A stretch of 64,000 nucleotides of DNA from Neospora caninum Liverpool. Taxonomy: Eukaryota; Apicomplexa; Conoidasida; Eucoccidiorida; Sarcocystidae. Of the stretch, positions 14,445 through 26,400 are shown piece by piece (the stretch's first letter is position 1; the number at the start of each line of letters is the position of its first letter). Where the stretch lies: NCBI RefSeq assembly GCF_000208865.1, contig NC_018396.1:5698514-5762513 (forward strand), in the 5' to 3' direction. Under the pieces are notes generated by a model. The model was given only the letters and a program-made list of their open reading frames with translations, searched no databases and was not told where the DNA came from. Both the position numbers and the translations under genes were made by a program.

Positions 14445-17400
14445 TTGCGTGTCTGCGTATGTGTAGGTTTGTGCGATTGTGTTTTCAGCTGTGCGATTGC
14501 ATTTTGTTTTTTGCAGGTTTCCGCGGCATTTCGTCCAGAGTTGCCTGGTCGTGTGGGCTTTGGGCCTTAACGAGGAGGGGGACAAGCTGACAGCTCTCCT
14601 CTTCATTCTCAAGCAATGCTCTACCACGTTTCTCACGTGAGGAAGTCAACATATGGAAATCTTTGCAGGCGGTGTCGCCCCCTGCGGAAAGCAGAGGACT
14701 GCGGCCACGCTTGTCTGTTTTGCCTTCGACTCTCTTTGTGTCTTTCTGTGGCGTCTTTCCTCTTTTTCGAAAGCCTTTCCTTCCGCTCCGGCTCTCCATG
14801 AATCGTCTCGCTATCTCCTGTGCACCGCTCGTGTGTGTTCCGGATCCCTCTGCGCTTTCCAGATTCCCTTTTCTCCTCTCCTCTAACTCTTTCTTTTTTT
14901 TCTGGAGGCCGCTCCTGCAAACGCTTCTTCTCTCCCTCTTATCCGTGCCTCGCCCTCCGGCTCCGCCTCCTTGCTCGTTCTTTTTCCTCGTCCCGTTTTT
15001 CTTTTTTGTCACTCGCCGCACACGCGCCTGTGTTCGCGCGCGCGCCGTGGTCTGCTCAGGAGTTTCCTCTCCCTCCGCTTTAGTTCCTCTCCCCTTTCTG
15101 GTCCTGTGTTGCTGTCTCTCTCAGCGCGTTGCTTCCTCCTCTGACAACTGTCTTCAAGGAGTGGCTGCGCGGCGCTTCTCCTGGCGCCTCGTCGACGCTC
15201 CCCTCCGTCCACGCGCTGGCGTCTCCTGTCTCCTCTTCGGGGACGCCTTCCGCGTCGGCATCTTCGGGGGACAGAGCGGAGGCGCCCAGCGGTCCTCGGC
15301 TGCTGTACGTGTCGCCTGCCTTCTCGTCCTCGTCGTTCGCGTCTTCCTTCGCCTCTTCCTTCCTCGCCCCGCCCTTCGCGAACGTGCGTTTGATTCGGCA
15401 GCGCGAGGCCATCTTCCTCCACTTCCTCTACACGCTCGTAGTCGCCAGGCACCCGCCGCCGTATCTCCAGCGGTGTATCACCACGATCCCGTCCTTCTCC
15501 ACAGGCGAAGCAAAGACCAGTCTGGTGTCGACGCCCGACGCCTTCGCGGCTGCGAAGCTCCTCGGCCTGAAGACCCACTCGGGGGTGAACTCGGCTGTAC
15601 ATACACCCCGGAAGCGCCGCTCGCTCGGCCCCGCGCAGGCGGGCGCTGGACCCCTGGCCGCGTCTGCCGGGCGGGGCGACGAGAGTTGCGGCGTCTCAGT
15701 CCCGGTCGCGCCTTCGACCTTTGCGAGTGGCATCGCGAGCAACGCCGCGTCTCTGCCTCTCTTCGACTCGAGGCTCGACTTTCCTTCGCCGCCTCAGGAC
15801 GACGCAGAAGTCGCCTGGCAGCAACTCCTCCAGCTGGTCTCGGTCTTCGTCGCGCACCCGCGACAGCCGGTCTCAGTTCTGTGGCTTGTCTCGCTTCTGC
15901 TGGCTTTCGACCGCGTGAAGGCGGCGAAGGAAGCGACGATTGCGTCGAAGAAAACGAGGAAAGAGCTGCAGGAACTCTTTCGAATGTGCGTCTTCGTCGC
16001 GGTACGCCAGTTCGGTTCCCGCGTGGCTTCGGCGGCGAGTGGAAGCGCATTCGACGTTCTCGCCCCGCTCCCGCCGCAAGCCGATCTCGTGAACCAGGCG
16101 ATTTCCCTCACAACGTCTCTTTCTGTGTCGTCTTCGCGGTTCTCGGCGACAGGCAGTTGCAGCGAACGCGCAGAGAAAGAAGGCGACGACTGGGAAGTGG
16201 ACCGCCTCAAGCGCGAGCAAAGGAAGAGCCTACGCGCCCGGCCCTCGCTCGCCTCCCCACCCTGCCTCATGACCATCAACAAAGTTCTCATTGAGAAACA
16301 ACTCGTCTCCGCCCTCGTCCCCACAGACGCAGTCGAAATCGCCGCGCACTACGCTCTCGCCGTCATCGTTATGTTCTGCGTAGAGGTACGAAGAGAAGCC
16401 ACGAAAACGAAGCGAAAAAGAAGGTGAAAAGAAGAGACGGACGTTTGCCACAGGTGGGAACGCCGTAGGAGACAGGGGATCTCGGCAAGCGAGAGACCAA
16501 GGGGCCCTAGAGACAGGCGGGACGATTTTATGGGGCAGCGACAGACAGCGACTGTTTTATTTTTTTTGGCGTCCTTTCAAGCTTTTTGGAGGCGCGTGGT
16601 GCCCGACACGTCTAACCAAGGGACTGCAAATGCCCTCCAAACGCCCCGAGGCACCAGCGACAATGAGACAGGAAAGCGCATAACCGTCCTCGCGGGCTCC
16701 GTGTTAGCGTCGGCGGCTCGTATGGGCGCTCTTGGCATCAATTTGTTCTGTTTTCAGATCGGCGAGATCAATCGGAGAAGTCCTCTGACCGCTCTTTTTC
16801 TCCAAGTCCTGTGCGACGACTTCCCCGCCTACGTCCTTCCAGCACTCCACAACCAATCGCCTCAAGTGAGAAGAGACGGCGCGATTCGATTGCGGAGGAA
16901 TTGATGACACACACAGACGCACAAGGCAGCAAGAAGAGAGGAAGGACCGGATCGGGAGTGAGAAGCTGTTTTGACATCTCGTGCGATGTGTGTGTGTACG
17001 TGTGTGCGTTTGTCAGGCCTTCTCGTACCGGTACCTGATTCTGTGCGTCCTGCGCTACTTCCCCACACGGCTCTTTCCGTCGGGGATTTCGATGATGAAG
17101 AAGGCGCTTCTGGAGAACCTGCCGCTCGCCTCGTTCTTCGCGATGGACAGACGTACCTTGAGGGGCTGGGCGAAAATCGGCGCAAGAGTGATGATGAGCG
17201 GCGAGCCCCAGAAGATCGACATGCTTCTTCCGGCGCCACACGCAGGCGTAAGCAGACCCGACGAGATGGATCGGCCGGGAAGAAACACTGTCACGAAACA
17301 CGGCCCCCTTCTCCAAAGGGGGTGTCTCCCCGTCTCGTCTTATGGATTCCCCTGTCTTCCTGTGTTGCCTATTTTGTTGCTCCCACCTTCCTTTTCCCCG

Positions 17401-20165
17401 TCTTTGCAGGTGTTTTCCTCGAAGGAGAACGACGTGTCCCAGCGCATGCGGTATCTTCGGCGTCTCGCGTTTCTTCTTCTCTGCAGCGGCAAAGACATCT
17501 TTCAGCCGCAGTTGCCGTTCATTCTCGAGAAGCTGACTGAGGCTCTGAAACTCAACGCCAGCAACCAGGCTCCGTGCCTCACCGAGCAGGTGAACAGCAT
17601 TAAAAGTCGCGCCTAGAGCGTGTTGTGGGAAATCCTTCCTGTCGTAGGATTTGGAACTCCACTATCTGTTGCAGCAGCCCAGTGCGGTGGTGTACAGCAA
17701 TCATGAAGAAAACGCGTCTTTATCTCGCAAGACTGGAGTCCTATTTAGTGTCCTAGGTCCGATGGGATTCCGACCAGCCGCATGTCCTGTCGCCGTGTAG
17801 TATTTCTCTCGTCCTCCACTCCGCAGTTTCAGGGGCGCCGCCCCCGGAGCCTGGGCCGTTCTTCTGAGGACACATGCTGATCGTTTTTTCGCTTCTTGTC
17901 CGGGTCCCGTGCGTTCTTCGCATTCTCTCGTTTCCTGTCGTTCCGAGCTCACGAGTCCAGTCGTGGCTCTGGGTGGGGTTCCGAGACGCTTTCGCGATTT
18001 GAAACACTGTTTGCGCGCCTTGCCGGCGTCGCCGTTCCACACCGATCGCCGGGTTTGGGGGGGCGGTTCGCGTCCGAGTCTCGTGCCGTCACTGCGGGAG
18101 GCGTTTTCGTCGAGAACACAGGTTGTCTTTTTGGCTGTCTCACAAGCCTGTCACTCCGCGACAAGTCTTTGTGTGTTAGGTTGCGCCGGAAACAGGCTTC
18201 TCGCACCACGCGTTTGAGCCTTGCTCAGGTTTCCGGTATCTTGGGGCACTGAGGCCTCGCGTTCGTGCGCACGTTTTCGGCTCGTGGTCCTGCGTCACGT
18301 CGGTCTGCGTTCTGCCCCATTTCCCTGTAGGTTTTCCTCTGCGTCCGAGTGCTTCTTCTCCGCCTCTCGTCTTCGGCGCTGACTCCGGTGTGGCCGATTC
18401 TCTTGACCGAACTTATCAAAGTGTTCTCTTCCGCGACATCGGCCTCGGTCGTTCTGTCTCCGCCGTCTTCCGCCTCCTCGCCGTTCCCGTCTGCACTGCC
18501 TGCGTTCCCGTCCTCGGCGCTGATGCCCCACGCGGCGCAAGTTCCGCCCTCGGCCCACACGTGCTCGGGCGCGAACCCTTCGCTGTCTCTGCTTCTCGCG
18601 GCTCTCAAGGTCGTCGACGTCGCTGCGCTGCTGGATCTGCCAGAGTTTCACCTGTATCAGTGGATGTTTGTCGAAGAGACGCTCGTCTTCAATTCCGCAG
18701 GATCGCCGCGGAAAGACGCGGGGCAGGCGGGGATCCGTGCGGTGGGAGACAGCGAGGAACCGCTTGAGAGCGCCGCTGCGCAGTCAGCCCCTGTCTCTTC
18801 TTCGCGGGAAGAGGGACACACGGGGACCGACGGCATCGTGACAAAGAGAGAGACAGACGCAGAGAGAGACGAAGCGGAAAGAGAGAGACGGGGCGAGGAC
18901 GGAGGCGCCAACGAAGAGGGGGTCCGAGCGCGAGGCGACGACGCCAGGGGAGACCAGGCGCAGGCTGGCGGTCACGTGGGAGGCGAAGAGAGAGGAGAGA
19001 CGCAAACTTCGGCTGGTGAATCGGAAGAGAGGGAGACGCGCGGCGGATCTGCGACCTCGCAGCCGGAGACGGACCAGGCGATAGGGCACCTGCCTGAGCA
19101 GTTTGCGCCCGCAGGAAAGGACAAGGACGACACAGAGAGTGACGCGGAGCCCATGATGTTCATCCCCTTCAGCGTCCTCTTGGCACAGTGGGACGACGAC
19201 GGATCCGCGGATTCGGAGGTCTCTCAGGCGTCTTCCTCGGCTTCGCGCCCGAGGCGGGCAACGCACCGAGAAGAGACGCAGCGAGGTGGAGCGGGCGCGC
19301 AGCCGGCCGGAAGCAGAGACCGCGGCGCTCGCGGAGGATCTGGAGACCCGCGCGCGCAGAGACAGAAGGCAGAGGCAGGCGGGCGAGAGCCTCAGCGCTC
19401 GGAGACAGAAGAGCGAGGCGACGAGGCGAGGCAGCGCGGCGCGCGGAGGGAGCGTTGCATGCTCCAGGAGACCGACGGTGAACCGGTCACGGGAGGACCT
19501 CTCGTGACTCTGCGGCGCGTGGAGACTCCGCAGGAGCTTGCGCAGGCCGCCCGAGCAGTCAACGCGGCGTCTGTGGCGGGGGTGTTGCGTCGCACCAAGC
19601 TAGACGAAGGCCTGGTCGACCGGTGAGTGAACGACAGGGGCCAGAGCGCGAGAAACGCACAAGACGGCGTTTCTGGCGGCCGCAGGCGGGCGTCGGTTCG
19701 ATGGCGCGGACCCGGACAGGGTTTCTCCGTTTTCGCACAAGGGAATGGAAAGAAACGTGAACGACTCTCTCGCGTCAGGGGGCGAACCGGCGGCTTGGGG
19801 AGGTTCTGCGCTGTCTCTGAAGCGGGAGGGGACTCTGACGATGGGAAGCCAATCGTGGCCTCTCTCTGGGAAACAGAAACCCCCGAAGGATGTCTCTTCG
19901 AGGCGCGCTTTCCGTTTCGCAAGAAAACCCGTGGAGCATCGCGGCGATTTACTTGAAGGCTGTGTCGCTGATGTGTGCTTCGCTGCCGCTCAGATCCATC
20001 GAAAACGATCTTCTAGAAGTCTCGGACGGCATGCTCGACCTCTGGGCGGATCTCGACTGCCCGAAACTTCTCGATCATCTGTGGAGCCTCTACACGTGCG
20101 GGTTTGATATCCTTCTGCCTTCTCAGGCGCCGCATGCGGGCGCGGCCGCTGGCGGGGCGGTTTGA
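1351..20165 (+). CDS. DOP1/Dopey family protein (spliced, 23 exons, about 3,028 aa)
   Basis: Exons: 1351-1987, 2576-2823, 3430-3588, 4028-4162, 4625-4806, 5351-5952, 6488-7071, 7430-7729, 8276-8407, 8735-8925, 9072-9712, 10039-10565, 11145-11357, 12348-12610, 12843-13240, 13880-14273, 14517-14636, 15125-16385, 16758-16865, 17017-17247, 17410-17589, 18331-19622, 19877-20165. The Dopey N-terminal domain is clear from about residue 75: a DKAKEWADLNNCLQKLLRV helix, then KRLAQCLNPLLPSGVH, ALETYAAIFERIG and, across exons 1-2, PLGRQLIPCLSGLL. Later exons form leucine-rich helical repeats of the kind seen in Dopey proteins, ending in segments such as TPVWPILLTELIKVF (exon 22). Yeast and human members, with MON2 and a Neo1/ATP9-type flippase, act in endosome-Golgi traffic. 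The protein exceeds human DOPEY (about 2,400 aa) because of inserted Ser/Ala-rich and charged low-complexity stretches. Uncertain points: donor of exon 11 (9688 or 9712), donor of exon 13, acceptors of exons 5 and 23, and the start, chosen as the first in-frame ATG before the conserved domain. Confidence 0.82.
2824..3057 (+). repeat. Purine-only tandem repeat in Dopey intron 2
   Basis: About 230 bases almost entirely of A and G on the + strand, made of imperfect copies of units such as GAGAGAAGAGGGAAAGAAGA. It starts directly at the exon 2 donor, so the 5' part of the intron is a polypurine tract. Such tracts can form triplex DNA and often vary in length between strains. Confidence 0.85.
3696..3784 (+). 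repeat. (ATCT)n microsatellite in Dopey intron 3
   Basis: About 22 uninterrupted tetranucleotide copies, followed by a short TA-rich block near 3815-3865. It lies between exons 3 and 4 and has no coding role. A likely length-variable marker. Confidence 0.95.
11542..11576 (+). repeat. (TA)n tract in Dopey intron 13
   Basis: A perfect TA dinucleotide run of about 35 bases within an intron of almost 1 kb. Another TA block lies near 11938-11960 in the same intron. If an unrecognised small exon exists between exons 13 and 14, this intron is where to look. Confidence 0.9.
13625..13649 (+). repeat. (TA)n tract in Dopey intron 15
   Basis: A perfect TA run with flanking TA-rich sequence, between exons 15 and 16. 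A second short run is near 13783-13801 in the same intron. Confidence 0.9.
14414..14441 (+). repeat. (TA)n tract in Dopey intron 16
   Basis: A perfect TA run roughly 75 bases before the acceptor of exon 17. Confidence 0.9.
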
Positions 20166-23100
20166 GATGCCGTATCGCAGCCTGTGCCTCCGTCATCTCT
20201 CTTCTCTCTTCTTTTTCCGGCTACAGAGAGCCATGGCTCTGCCGCCATGTTGGCCCGGCGGCTCGGAAAGCGTAACCCCTTGGCGTTCCTGGCCTTCCGG
20301 AACGCTCAGATGCCTCCTGTGCGTGAGCTCAGCTACTGCTCGCGACTTGCTGTTTTTTCCCGTCAAACGAGAACGTCAGGGTGAACTCGCTCTATGTGTG
20401 TTTGCCCTCTCCAAGAACCTGTGCACGTTTCGCGCGCTTTCTAGGCGAAGAGAGAGTTTTCATGGGTTCCGCTCAGCCTTTCGGCCGTCTCAGGGCGCCT
20501 CTGTTCGTCCCGGAGGGATCGAGGGCAGTTCGAGGAATCGCATTGGACGTACCACTCTACGCCGCCTCTCTCTCGATCGCTGTCTGTCGTTCTGTAGGCC
20601 AGCGAAAGCCACGCTCGCTTTTTCTTCCTACGTTTTTCTCGAACTCTCTGCTGCGCAGTCCTCGCCTGGTTTGCGGTCCCCTCTCGGTCCGTAGGAGGCC
20701 CAGAATGGCTCGGCAGTGCCAGGAGGACTGGAGAAACTGCGCGAGAAGCAAAATACACGAATCCGGAGAAACGCGCAGCCGAGACGGGGGAAATGGAAAC
20801 AGAACAGAGTTCCTAGCATCCCAGTGTGGGTATCCATAGGGCTACGGTTCTCTTCCTTAACGGGAAACATCGAGCATCTTTATTTCCGTGAAATTTGAGC
20901 GCGAGGCCCCTGCAGAGAAATCCCCACTGCTCCGTACTAACTTCCGTAGAGAATGGCAACCTGGGTGGGTTACAGCGCCGACAAAACCTTTCAAATGCAG
21001 CCGAAAAGAGTTGCGCATCCTCTCGGGCGCGACTCGCGGCGGAATTGCTTGTTTCGTGCCTCACGACGAATTCCGACTTGGGGCAAACTGAAGAAGAGCA
21101 CACAGTCCGAGCTCGTAGACGCTCAATCGCTGTCTCTAGGCGGCGTTGTCGGTGTGAATAACGAAAAAGGAAAACGTTCCGAACGTCGTTATGTAGGGCA
21201 GCGTAAGCGTGATGTTTTAGGAAAGACGCGGAGTCGATCGAGACGACGGTTTCCAGTTTTTAGCCGCGAATGGCGCGGAGAGACCCGATCAAGGCAGATG
21301 TCGCTGTCGCGAAGAATCCTCTCGTGCTAGGACAGCTTCTCACGATGCAGTGTTTTCTAGACAATTGCTCGCCGTGCCGACCAGCCTGTTTTCTGTAAGC
21401 TGAGGACAGTGCAACGGTCTCGTGTCTCCTTTCGGCACGCAACTTGACGGATGCAACGCCCTTCCAAACAGGAGGCTCTTGCCATGTTGCTGAACTTGGG
21501 GGTTTAATTGACACAGGAGCTCCCGCCGCCCCCGCTCCGTAACCCAGAAGCAAGGAAGAGTCAAAGAAAGAACTGGTACTTCTGTTAAATGTGGAGGTGT
21601 TCTCGCAAAGAGCAAATGCTGGGAAAAGGGGAACCCCGGAGACGCCAGGTCTCGCCGTGGCGGTGTCCAGAGGACTGCTGCAGAAAGCGCCACAGGCCTT
21701 TAACGAACATTCCCATGCTCTGTTTGCCCTCGGTTCTGTGAGCAGCAGGCGTTTCCGCTTCACGTCCAAACGCGCAGCGACACAGCGTGAATAAAGAGTT
21801 ATATGCCTTTTACATAAACTCCAGTGGGGGCTCTAAAGCCTCGAGTGATGGACAGGACGCCCGTGTTTAGCGACGCTTCTCGGTGAGGAAACCACACTTC
21901 ACAGAGAGGAGAGTTGGTCGGAAGACTCCAGTAACTCTGGGGACGTCTTCGGCTTAACGAAAAATGCAGTGCATGAATCCATTTCGCTGTTGGGCGTGCG
22001 AAACTCACTTTCCATGGTAACACCGACAGTCAGGACAACGGTTTGACGAGCACACCTGCGGCGGAGAAGTAGATACACGTGCAATTTTTCTCCTCTGGTT
22101 GCACACGGTCCTTCGAGTACCACAGAGGATGCAGAGCTGCGTTCTTTGCTGGGCAACACTGCGAACAGGAAAGGAAGCCGGCCCCTCCGGTGCTTGTGGC
22201 GAGAGAGACACGGGTGAGATACTGAGAACGCCTGTCCTTCCGTCCTTTTGAAAAGTGTAGATCTACCACTTTACCTATCCCCGAACACCAGAACTGTACA
22301 CAAAGATAGTAAACTATTCGGCACTGTCCTCTTCCCTCACCAGGGGGATGCTTGCAGACATGTTACACTGAAGGTTATGTCTCGCGCTTGAACTGAATTT
22401 TATTTAGGGATGCGGGTCGTCTACGAACAAGAAAACCCGGCACCCTCTTTACCTGTTTAAGTGCACAAGAAACCTCAAGTTTCCTTCTGTCTTTTTGGGC
22501 GGCATGACGTCGCGTGAAATCAGAAGATGTCGCAGGTTCCCGTGGCGGCCAGCGAAATGCGAGAGACAGCAGGGTGTGCATGCAAGACGTCTTCTCTCGG
22601 CGTTTTTCGTCCGTTCTCGGTTTTCTTCTTTTCTATGCCTCTTTCCCTCGTCGTTTGAGTTCACTTTTTTCTGTCCGTTTTTTCTCTCAACCCGCCTCTT
22701 CGCTCCTTCCGCTCTCTGGCGCCCTTGGTCTTTCCTCGGTTCGCCGGCTCCTCCTCGGACCACTTCTGATGCACATGCAGTGAAAAAGGAAGATTTCCGA
22801 AAGAATGCCTCAAGAAAACCTCCGCTGTGTCAACCACGACTTGCTTTCCCAGTCTTTTCTCTCTGTCCCGTCAGCGTTCCCCTCCTCTTCTTCAGCTCTC
22901 CGTCGCTTCTTTCCTCTCTCGCAACTGTGCTCTCCGAGTCACGCATGTGTCCAGATCGCCACCGGAAAATCGCATGCTCTTTTTGTCGGCCAGAGAGAGA
23001 GAGAGACAGCCGTGCAAACCATCACTTCACTTCTCTCTCTTCCTTTCCCAATTCACTTTGCTCGTTCCCCCGCGACAAAGGTCTTTCCTCCCTCTCTGAC

Positions 23101-23444
23101 TTCCTTCTCCTTCACTCGTGGCGCGTGGATCGTTGCCGCCGGAGGCCCAGTCTCGCCGTTCGAACAAGGCTCGAGCCCGATCTCAGCAAGCCGCGTAATA
23201 CGTCTCCGTCAGAAAGCAGCAGAGACAGTTTCCCTCGGTCCTTTCTCGGCGTCTCTCCTCGCTGTCTTCCTCTTTCCTTGTCTCGCCCGCCTCAGCGCAC
23301 AATGGGGGACGGGGGCGAAGTTGCGTCCCAGCAGGAAAGCGCTCGTCTCCTCCCATCGAGCTGAGCGGCTCTTCGCGTCCTCGCGTCTGCCTGTGCTCCG
23401 TTTCTCGGTCCTCTCTTTCTCTCCGTTCCTTCTAGTCATGCAAG
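20166..23444. other. Intergenic region between the Dopey and TAF2 genes
   Basis: No convincing gene. The first part should hold the 3' untranslated region of the Dopey gene; AATAAA occurs at 21790-21795 but is far from the stop. From about 22550 to 23440 the + strand is strongly pyrimidine-rich, with CGTCTCT at 23250-23256, typical of a leader upstream of the next gene. A good splice acceptor (polypyrimidine then TAG at 23433-23435) sits nine bases before the TAF2 ATG, which suggests a spliced 5' leader or one more upstream exon. Confidence 0.55.
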
Positions 23445-26400
23445 ATGACAGACGAACTGAAGCTGCGTGAGCAGCGCCTGGATGTCTCCGTGGAGGATTT
23501 TCGCGAGAAAATTCTTTACGGGTCAACGACGCTCTCAATCGAAGTCGGCGCAGGCGTCGCGGCGGCCGTTGCCTCTGCGGTCGATGCCCTGGCGAACTGC
23601 CTGCCGGCGACAGGAGACGAAAGACAGGACCGGGACTCTCGGCCTGTCGTCTTGCCTCTCCAGGTGAGTCCAGACGGAGACAACAAGGAGACAGCTCACG
23701 AACAGGGAGAGCGCGCGAGAGGGACGAAATGTGCGAGAGGGAAGAAAGAGGCTCCTCTCTGTCCCCAGCACCCTGTCCGCGCTCGCGCAGCAGGGAACAT
23801 CGGCCTATACACGGAGAAGCCGCGGGAAGACAACGGTAAGAGGCTCGGGCAGAGCCTCGGGATGAAGCACCGCGCGCGTGTCCTTCTCAAGCTGACTCTC
23901 CCACTTGTCTCGATCCTCGCTCTTTCGTCTTCCGTCTGTCGCGGTCTCTTCTCTTTTCCTGTCTGCTGCCTTTTCGTGCTTTTTTTCGTCTTGCATTGCG
24001 TCTGCCAGGCGAAACGGCTGCAGAAAGTCGAGGACCTCGCTGTCGATTTCCTTCTCAGGTTCCTCCTGCATGCATTGTTAGCCGCGTCTGGGTCGACGAT
24101 GAGCCGGCCGAGTTCAGCTTGCCGTCGTGGAGAGAGACAGAAGAGGGAGTGTCTCCTCTTTCTTCTCTCCTCGGAGACGATCAGGGCGGCATCCACTTGG
24201 ACCTCCTCACGCTCCGGCTTCGAACTGCCGTAAGACGCGCGTCTGAGTTTTTTCCTATTTCTGGCGGGGCGGACTCTCGCCCGTGGTCCTCGGGCCGTTC
24301 TTCTCGTTCGCTCTTGCTCTCTTCGCGCTCTCCGTTGTCCTCACCTTCCTTCTGCCAAGCTCTCCTGGCGTCAGCCTTCTGTTCCTTGCCGCAGCTTCTC
24401 TGGTTTCTGCCGTCTCCTCTGAGTCTGCGCGTCTCGAGACTCGTTGTCGTCTCTCTCTCCGGCCTGCGCTTCGTTTCGGTTTCAACGCCTTTACCCTGAA
24501 GACCGCGATATCTCCCGGTTTCGTTGCCGCCTTCGTCCTTATCGCTCGTCTTCTGCGCGGTCTGCACTGCGTCTGTCTCCCGTCCTTTTTCGCTGTTTCT
24601 TCCTTTCCAGTGCTGTCTTCCTCGCCGTTTTCCGGCGGAAAACATGGATTCGTTCGCGCCGTATTCTGACGCGAGTCGCATCCGCCCCTGCTGTCTCTGT
24701 AGAAACCCAGACGTGCGCGCGGTTATCGCGCCCCCGTTTTGTTTTGTCTGTGGACAGCGAGAAGCCGCGCGACAGGACCGCGAGCGACGGCTGCTTGTTC
24801 AACTTCCAGAGAAGACGGCGCAGAAATTCCACGCGCGCGTGCGGCAGGTGAGAGGCCCCGGGAAAAGGAAGAAAGCTCGAGAGACATACGTTCCTGGGGC
24901 CGAGGGAAGTGACGACTGGGCTGAGCCATGGGATAAGAACAGGATTGAGGGGTGCACGAGAGACCCAAAGCCGAGACAGGAGAGAGACGCCTTGTAGCGC
25001 CCGGAGTCCGCGGCTTCAAGAGACACGCGCGTAACGACAGGACAGGGGGGCAGAAGGTGGTCGCAAGCCGCCCAGGCACGCCGCGTTCGTTTCCGCTTTC
25101 ACACGAGTTGCATCTCGCCTCTCGAAGATCCTCCTTCCGTCTCCGTCGACCGAGCTGATCAACGTCTCCTGCGCTCCCCGTGTCCTTGTTTCCCTTTTCG
25201 CATGTTTCGCGCCGCAGAGAATCCGCGTCACCATCGACTTCAAGTTGGTCAATCCGGGGCATCGCTCTTCGTCTCTGTACTTTTCCGAGCACTGGCTCTG
25301 CCCGCCACAAGGGCGGCATCGGCTGTATCGCCTGCTGCTCGCTTCGCAGTCGCCTTCTTCCCTCCCGTGGTTTCCCACCCTGCCTGCGTCTGCCTACGCG
25401 TCGCCTCTCGCCGCGACTGAGCCGCAAAAGGGGCGCGGAGCTGCGGCCAAATCGAGCAAGGAGGCACCCGCTGCATGCAGTCGCTGCCGTTGGATCGTCT
25501 CCATCGATGTGCCGGCGGGGAACGTCGGTATTGGTCCGGGCCGTCTCGTGCGGCGTGCACGCGTCTGGCGACGGAGACGGTCAGAAGGCGAAAGAGAAGA
25601 GAAAGAAGAGAATGAAGACAGAGAAGAGAAAGAAAAGAAAGAAAAAGAGAGGGAGAGAGTGAAGGAGACCCGCAGGGAGGCGGGCGGGACGGGAGACGAG
25701 CAGAACAGAGGCGAGGGAGGAGAGCACATGCTCGGCCAAGAGGCTGCTTCGTCAGTCTCCGGTTCGGGTAACGGCGCCAAGCGCGTCCTCTTTGAAAGGT
25801 TCCTCTACGTCGTGGAACCGCCGCCGAAGCGAGGCAGTGCTGGAGCTGACCAGTCCAAGGCGGCTCTCGCCGGAGTCGCGCCTCCTAGTGCGTCTGCCTC
25901 CGCTCGCGCGAAAACGCACAAAGAAGCGCCTGCGGCGTCTGTCGCGAATCTGCCTCTGCTTCCGCCGCAAGTGTCTCTCTTTGCGGGCCCTCTGAGCGCG
26001 GTTGACGGGAACGGCGAGGCGGTCGCCTATCCTGTCACAGCCTCCTCCATTGGTTTGACGACGAGGCAACCTCAGAAGGCTGCAAAGGGCGACGAGGGAG
26101 TCTTCCTAGGCGACGAGCCCCGGGAGGCCGAAGACGACGCAGAGCGAGAAGGCGACAAGGCCGAGGACGAAGACGGAGGCGAAAAAAACGACGAGGACGA
26201 CGATGCCGAGGACGGGGAAAAAAAGAAAGAGGCCATGGACGCTTCGGGAGGAGAAGATAACGACAGTCTCGTCAGTGGTAAGCGGAAAGGCGAAAGGAAA
26301 GGAGGGGGAGATGGGGTGTGAGAAAGATCTCTTTTCGCCGGTTTCCGCGTCGCGCGAAAAGGGAGTTCAAAACGTTTCTCGACAACTGATGTTTTCCTTG

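Noticed and set aside
22495..23364. 289-codon open frame upstream of TAF2
   Set aside because: It consists of pyrimidine-rich leader-like sequence giving Ser/Phe/Leu/Arg strings, with no family resemblance and no phase link to exon 1.
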